A stretch of 44,883 nt of DNA from Prorocentrum cordatum. Lineage: Eukaryota > Sar > Dinophyceae > Prorocentrales > Prorocentraceae. Positions 39,561-44,883 of this stretch are shown here, piece after piece. Below the pieces are notes generated by a model. That model was not told where the DNA came from and did not search any database. It worked only from the letters and a program-made list of their open reading frames with translations. Each line of letters starts with the position of its first letter. The first letter of the stretch is position 1. A program made the translations under genes and the position numbers. The stretch lies in assembly GCA_963575745.1 (NCBI GenBank), contig CAUYUJ010014333.1, forward strand, positions 320,001 to 364,883. The letters are read 5' to 3'.

Positions 39561-39583
39561 CTGTGAGCCAAGATGGCTACGGA
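39561..39583 (-). promoter_or_regulatory. Relict dinoflagellate spliced-leader-like sequence upstream of LINE-B
   Basis: On the minus strand this reads TCCGTAGCCATCTTGGCTCA followed by CAG. The dinoflagellate spliced leader is CCGTAGCCATTTTGGCTCAAG, so it differs by a C for T at one place and an extra C near the 3' end. It sits 48 bases before the first ORF1 frame of LINE-B, in the same orientation. A leader in genomic DNA is the expected mark of a trans-spliced RNA that was reverse transcribed. GTAAC follows directly, so a leader-RNA-gene-like donor context cannot be excluded. Confidence 0.65.
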
Positions 39584-40445
39584 CTCCTCCTCCTCCTCCT
39601 CCTCCTCCTCCTCCTCCTCCTCCTCCTCCTTCCCCTCTCCTCCTCCTCCTCGTCCGCTTCCTCCGCCTCCTCCGCCTCCTGCGCCTCCTCGTCTTCTCTT
39701 CCTCCTCCGCCTCCTCCTCCCCCTCCTCCTCCGACTCTTCCTTCTCGTCCTGTTCCTCCTCCTCCGCCTCCTGATTCCTCCTCCTCGTCCTCCTTTTACT
39801 CCTCCTCTTCCTCCTCCTCCTCCTCCTCCTCCGCCTCCTCCTCCACCTCCTCCTCCAAGATCGCCTCCTCCGCCTCCTGCGCCTCCTGCGCCTTCTGCGC
39901 CTCCTCCTCCTCCTCCTCCTTCTCCTCCTGATTCGCCTCGTTCGACTCCTCCGCCTCCTTTTACTCCTCCTCTTCCTCCCCCGCCTCCTCCTCCCCTCCC
40001 CTCCCCCTCCCCCTCCTCCTCCTCCTCCTCCTCCTCCTCCCCTCCTCCTCCTCCTCCTCCTCCTCCTCCTCCGCATTCCTCCTCCCTTTCGTCCTATTCC
40101 TCCTCCTCCTCCTCCTCCTCCTCCTCCTTTTCGTCCCTGTTCCTCCTCCTCAACCTCCTCCTCCTCCTCCTCCTCCTCCTCTCCTCCTCGTCCTCCTCCG
40201 GCTCCTCCTCCCCCTCCTTGTCCTTTTCCTCCTCCTCCTCCTCCTCCTCCTCCTCCTCCTCCTCCTCCTCCTCCTCTTCCTCTTCCTCCTCCTCCTCGTT
40301 CGCCTCCTCCGCCTCCTGCGATTCCTGCACCTCCTTATTCAGCTGCTCCTCCTCCTTCTCCTCCTCCTCCTCCTCCTCAGCCTCTTCCTCCTCATCGGCC
40401 TCGTCCTCCTCCTCCTCCTGCTTCTGCTCCTCCTCCTCCTCATCA
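39584..40445 (+). repeat. Long (TCC)n-rich tract
   Basis: About 860 bases almost entirely of TCC with GCC, TCG and TTC variants, all pyrimidine-rich on the plus strand. Every forward frame gives poly-Pro, poly-Ser or poly-Leu and every reverse frame gives poly-Glu or poly-Arg. None is a credible gene. Confidence 0.97.
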
Positions 40446-40535
40446 TCACCCTTCGCCACCTCCGCCCCCTCCTCCTCCGCATCCTCCTCCTCATTATCCT
40501 CATCATTATCCTCATCCTCATCCTCATCATCATTC

Positions 40536-40592
<57 letters not shown>

Positions 40593-40602
40593 TCATCACC
40601 AC

Positions 40603-40670
<68 letters not shown>

Positions 40671-40965
40671 GCATCATCACCATCATCAGCATCATCAGCA
40701 GCAGCAGCTCCATCAGCGTCATCAGCAGCAGCATCGTCATTATCATCATCAACAGCATCATCAGCAGCATCAGCAGCGCCATCATTATCATTATCAGCAT
40801 CATCGTCATCATCATCAGCATCATCATCAGCATCATCATCATCAGCATCGTCGTCATCATCATAAGCGTCATCATCATCATGACATCAGCATGACACCAT
40901 CATCAACATCACCCATCATCAACACCACCATCACCATCAATAATCATCATCATCATCATCATCAG

Positions 40966-40997
<32 letters not shown>

Positions 40998-41329
40998 GCA
41001 TCATCATCAGCATCAGCATCATCGACACCATCATCAGCAACAGCACCAGCATAATCATCGTCAGTATCATCATCAGCAGCATCAGCATCAGCATCCACAT
41101 CAGCATCAGCATCATCATCACCAGCATCAGCATCATCAGCATCGTCGTCAGCATCATCATCAGCATCATCAGCAACAGCATCATCATCATCATCAGCAGC
41201 ATCATCGTCGTCAACATCATCATCAACATTAGCACCATCAGCATACTCATCAGCAGCGGCGTCAACATCAACATCATCATCATCATCATCATCATCGTCA
41301 GCATCAGCAGCACCAGCATCGCTAGCATC

Positions 41330-41361
<32 letters not shown>

Positions 41362-41897
41362 CATCATCATCAGTATCCTCATCATCATCATCATCAGCAG
41401 CAGCAGCAGCATAATCATGGTCATCAGCAGCAGCATCGCCATCACAAGCAGCAGCATCATCGCCATCATCATCGTCAGCATCATCAGCATCGTCGTCATC
41501 GTCATTATCTGATCAGCTTCATCCTCAGCGTCATCATAATCAGCGTCAGCAGCTGCATCATCATCATCATCGTCAGCATCATCGGCCTCATCATCAGCAG
41601 CGGTAGCACCAGCATACTCATCATCAGCATCGTCATCGTCGTCATCAGCATCGCCACCTTCAGCAGCATCATCAGACTCATCATCATCATCATCAGCATC
41701 ATCGTCATCATCGTCAGCATTATCGTCAGCATCATCGTCATCATCAGCATCATCACCAGCAGTATCGGCATCATATCCACCATCAGCATCAGCATCATCA
41801 GCATCATCATCAGTGTCATCATCAGCATCATGATCATCAATAGCATCAGCATCATCTTCCTCATCCTCGTCATCCTCCTCCTCATCATCGTCGTCAC

Positions 41898-41945
<48 letters not shown>

Positions 41946-41954
41946 CACCACCAC

Positions 41955-42013
<59 letters not shown>

Positions 42014-42050
42014 GTATCATCCATATACTTCTCCTCCTCCGCCTCCTCCT
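40446..42050 (+). repeat. Long (ATC)n/(CAT)n tract with CAG variants
   Basis: About 1.6 kb of ATC units interspersed with AGC/CAG and GTC triplets, with long pure stretches at 40600-40672 and 41895-42010. Forward frames give poly-His/Gln and reverse frames poly-Asp/Met. Phase is kept over long distances with single-unit substitutions. Confidence 0.97.
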
Positions 42051-42215
42051 CCATCTCCTCATCCATCCCTCCCTCCCTGCCTCCCTCATTCCGCCTCCGC
42101 GCCTCCGCCTGCGCCTCCGCCTGCGCCTCCGCCTCCGCCTCCACCTCCACCTCCGCCTCCGCCGCCTCTGCCTCCGCCTCCGCCTCTTCCTCCTCCTCCT
42201 CCTCCTCCTGATCCT
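42051..42215 (+). repeat. CTCCGCCTCCGC and TCC tract
   Basis: Hexanucleotide CTCCGC units then (TCC)n, continuing the pyrimidine bias on the plus strand. Confidence 0.93.
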
Positions 42216-42283
42216 CCTCATCCTCTTCCGTAGAATCCCGCCTGCCCTCTAGGCGTAGGTGGGTTAAGAGACTCTTGCCTTCT

Positions 42284-42383
42284 NNNNNNNNNNNNNNNNN
42301 NNNNNNNNNNNNNNNNNNNNNNNNNNNNNNNNNNNNNNNNNNNNNNNNNNNNNNNNNNNNNNNNNNNNNNNNNNNNNNNNNNN
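42284..42383. other. Assembly gap of 100 N
   Basis: Exactly 100 N, a conventional placeholder, so the true distance is unknown. ATC repeats lie on its right and the ATC/CTCCGC tracts on its left, so the gap probably falls inside one larger repeat tract. Confidence 0.99.
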
Positions 42384-42581
42384 ATCATCAGCAGCATCAT
42401 CATCATCATCATCAGCATCATCATCATCAGCAGCATCATCATCATCATCATCAGCAGCAGCATCATCATCATCAGCATCGTCATCATCATCACCATCATC
42501 ATCATCATCAGCATCAGCATCATCATCAGCAGCAGCAGCAACATGTTCAGCATCATCATCACCTTCCTTCTGCTCCTCCTT

Positions 42582-42614
<33 letters not shown>

Positions 42615-42715
42615 CTCCCACCATCCTCCTCCAACTCCTCCCCTTCGTCCTCCTCTTCCTCCTCGTTATACTCCCCCTCCTCCTCCTCCTCCTCCATCTT
42701 CTCCTCCTCCATAGG
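42384..42715 (+). repeat. ATC then TCC tract right of the gap
   Basis: ATC/CAG triplets to about 42560, then TCC-rich sequence to 42710. The same ATC and TCC units as left of the gap appear in reverse order. Confidence 0.95.
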
Positions 42716-42730
42716 GCGAGTCGTTTTCAA

Positions 42731-42960
42731 AATGTGGCTCTCGCCTTAGCGCTACAAACACTCGCTTCAGACATGTGTAACAGTTTCACGGGTTGATAGC
42801 AGTGTTAAAATGTGGCTCTCGCCTTACCGCCGCGCGCACTCGTATTTTACTTGCAAGAGTTTCACAGATTGAGGGCGGTTCCTTTTTCTAAATGTGGCTC
42901 TCGCCTTACCACCGCGCACATCCTTAACAGTTGCAAGAGTTTCACGGTGTCTCGTGATCA
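42731..42960 (+). repeat. About 80-bp tandem repeat, three copies
   Basis: AATGTGGCTCTCGCCTTA begins units at 42731, 42809 and 42891 (78- and 82-base spacing). Units share a CGC.CACTCG/CGCGCAC stretch and end with (C/G)A(A)GAGTTTCAC(G/A)G. A further AGTTTCACGG ends the last unit. Confidence 0.9.
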
Positions 42961-43290
42961 GCGTACCAGAAACGGCGTGCTGTAAGGATTCCAGAGCACG
43001 AGTCTGCAACAGTTACGTTGGTTCGCGGTGTTGAAGCCCAACTAATGGCATTCTGACACCATTCAGGATCGTCAAGACGCAACAGTCCGGTTGATCCGTG
43101 GCGTTGGAATCCCGAGAACAATGTTTTGGCATGTTTCAAGGTCTTCAGCAATGGTTGCCTTCCAACGAAGCAGTTCCGTCAGTTGAAAGAACCCTTGAAG
43201 GGCCTATGAAGAGGGAGCTTGGAGGGAGGGCTTATTCCGACAGCGTTGTTCACTATTCCGCGTAATTACACTGGTCCTCCTCCTCCTTGT
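42961..43290. other. Intergenic, no feature recognised
   Basis: Less GC-rich sequence with repeated CAACAGTTACGTTGGTTCGC-like and CAACAGTCCGGTTGATCCGTGG words (about 43005 and 43080) that suggest a very diverged 75-bp duplication. No domain. Confidence 0.35.
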
Positions 43291-43440
43291 CTTGATGTCA
43301 TCCTCCTCCTCCTCCTCCTCTTCCTCCACCTCCTCCTCCTCCTCCGCCTCCTCCTCCATCTCCTCCTCCTCCGCATCCTCCTCCTCCTCATCCTACGCCT
43401 CCTCCTCTTCATCTTCCTCCACCTCCTCCTCTTCCTACAC
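43291..43440 (+). repeat. (TCC)n-rich tract
   Basis: TCC units with GCC, ATC and TTC variants. Confidence 0.93.
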
Positions 43441-44334
43441 CCAAGATGGTCCCAGGAGGTCGAGCATGGCTCAAAATAACATCCGACAGACCTACAAGAG
43501 GCTTCAATAGAGCCTCAAAATGGTCCGATATAGCTGAGAATGGCTCTGGATCGCCTCTAACAGCCTCCAGCCGAACATGGATCAAGATAGCCTCCAAGAA
43601 GTCTCAAGAAAACCTCAGATCGTGTCTGGTTGGGGTGGCAGGGATACGCGACGCGTCAAGTGTTTGCATGACGCCATTTTGGCAGGGTCGGGCCTCCTGA
43701 TTCTTTTCCTGACGGCTGGAATGTGGGCGCTCCGCAGGGCTGGTGTGTAAAGTGGCGCCACTCACCGAAAGGGGGGGCTGCCCCAGGAAGAGAAGGAGAA
43801 CGAGGAAAAGGACGACACGGGAGGACAGCAGCAGAGGAGGGGGAGGGGGAGGCGAGGAGGAGAGTGGGTCAGCTGGCACGGCAAGTGGCGGGCATCCCTC
43901 CCCCGCCTCCCTACTCCCCCTCCCCCTCCCACCGCCACCTCCCCCTCCACCGCCTCCCCCCTCCCCCTCCCCCGGCCCCCTCCCCCTCCCCAACCTCCCT
44001 TCTCTCCCTCCCCCTCCCCCTCCGCCGCCCCCCTCCTCCACCTCTCCCACCCCCTCTCCCTCCCCCGTCGCCTCCCCCTCCTCCCGGATCGCGGCAGGGG
44101 GCGGCAGCACGGGGGGGGCCTCAGCACCCTGCGTCGCACCGCGCAGACTGTGGGCCAGTTGGGAGTGTCCTCGCCAGCGACGGGCGGGGGCGGAGCAGGA
44201 GGAGGAGGAGGGAGGAGGGAGAAGGGAGGAGGGAGGAGGGAGGAGGGAGGCGCAGGAGAAGGAGGGAAGGAGGAATGAGAGAGGAGGTGAAGGAAGTGGA
44301 GGAGGGGGGGAAGGGCAGGGACGGCCTTCTCATC
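43441..44334. other. Intergenic, low complexity, no supported gene
   Basis: The left part has mixed AGCCTC(A/C)A words. 43900-44080 is CCCTCCCCC-rich and 44190-44300 is GGAGGA-rich. These two oppositely biased blocks could base-pair. No domain in any frame. Confidence 0.55.
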
Positions 44335-44770
44335 CCTCATCCTCCTCCTCTCCTCATCCTTCTCCTCCTCCTCCTCCTCCTCGTTCTCCTCCTCCTCGTC
44401 CTCCTCCTCCTCCTCCGCCTCTGCCTCCGCCTCCGTCTGCGCCTCCGCCTCCGCCTCCGCCTCCTCCTCCTCCTCCTCCTCCTCTTCCCGTTTTCCCCCT
44501 CCTTTCCTCCTCCTCCTCCTCCTCCTCCTCCTTCTCATCGTCCTCGTCCTCCTCCTCCTTTTCCTCCTCCTCCTCCTCCTCTTCCTCTTCCTCCTCCTCC
44601 TCCTCCTCCTCCTTCCTCCTCCTCCTCCCCCTCGTCCTCGTCCCCCTCCTCATACCCCCACGCATCCGCATCATCCACCTCATATTGCTCCTCCTCCTCC
44701 GCCTCCTCCTCCTTATCCTTCTCGTTCTCCTGCCCCTTCTCCTCCTATGCCTCCTCGTTCTCCTCCCCCG
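44335..44770 (+). repeat. (TCC)n-rich tract at window end
   Basis: TCC units with CTCCGC and CTCGTC variants, pyrimidine-rich on the plus strand like the tracts at 39.6, 42.6 and 43.3 kb. The last 110 bases are mixed sequence without a recognised feature. Confidence 0.95.
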
Positions 44771-44883
44771 TGTCCACGCCTCCTGCTTATGGTCAACTCC
44801 CCCCTGTCCCACACAGAGACGCGTCTGTAAGGCAGGCTGGGCGTCTCGCCCGAGGCGTCCTCACCATCTACGGTCCTGAAACT

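Noticed and set aside
39573-42150. Very long frames encoding poly-Ser/Pro/His (plus) or poly-Glu/Asp/Met (minus)
   Set aside because: They are translations of TCC and ATC microsatellites that lack stop codons in most frames. No flanking domain or start context supports a protein.
43670-43684. GCCATTTTGGC, an 11-base match to the spliced-leader core
   Set aside because: The flanking leader bases do not match, and no retroelement or gene starts beside it.

Overview
This window looks like a piece of a dinoflagellate nuclear genome. It is GC-rich and dominated by mobile-element remains, minisatellites and very long trinucleotide tracts. Its open reading frames match the reverse-transcriptase families that fill dinoflagellate genomes, and a near-match to the dinoflagellate trans-splicing leader sits just upstream of one retroelement. 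One exact 100-base N run (42284-42383) marks an assembly gap. The species cannot be named from sequence alone. I find no convincing host housekeeping gene, rRNA gene or tRNA gene.

Three non-LTR retrotransposons make up the recognisable coding content. LINE-A (minus strand, about 21.9 kb down to 11.46 kb) is the best preserved. It has an ORF1 with a RanBP2-type zinc finger and a coiled coil. Its large ORF2 reads, in order, RNase H, AP-type endonuclease, reverse transcriptase, two C2H2 fingers and a cytosine-methyltransferase-like domain. ORF2 is interrupted inside its RNase H motif by a 1,944-bp insertion (17538-19481) with 23-bp terminal inverted repeats and a 5-bp target duplication. The other breaks in ORF2 include two at homopolymer runs. 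LINE-B (minus, about 39.58 to 34.87 kb) is more decayed, with ORF1, endonuclease and reverse transcriptase pieces in several frames, and it carries the leader-like sequence at its 5' side. LINE-C (plus, about 7.56 to 9.71 kb) is a truncated element of a different type. It has a C-terminal zinc knuckle and a restriction-like endonuclease of the R2/CRE kind, and a stop codon two codons after the catalytic DD.

Layout: 1-3.3 kb low complexity and microsatellites; 3.31-5.1 kb a 77-bp minisatellite split by about 0.96 kb of other DNA; 5.1-7.4 kb MITE-like and dispersed repeats; 7.5-9.7 kb LINE-C; 9.7-11.4 kb TCC/GGA tracts; 11.46-21.9 kb LINE-A with the nested element; 22.5-33 kb a mosaic of dispersed repeat families, a ten-copy 42-bp repeat with a nearly open frame and TCGATCC tracts; 33.6 kb a 157-bp palindrome; 34.87-39.58 kb LINE-B; 39.58-42.72 kb about 3 kb of TCC then ATC repeats around the gap; 42.73-44.88 kb a three-copy 80-bp repeat and more TCC-rich sequence.

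The genes do not form a cellular pathway. Within LINE-A and LINE-B the proteins would work together in retrotransposition: ORF1 binding RNA, the endonuclease nicking target DNA, the RT copying and RNase H removing RNA. The methyltransferase-like tail of LINE-A has no established job.
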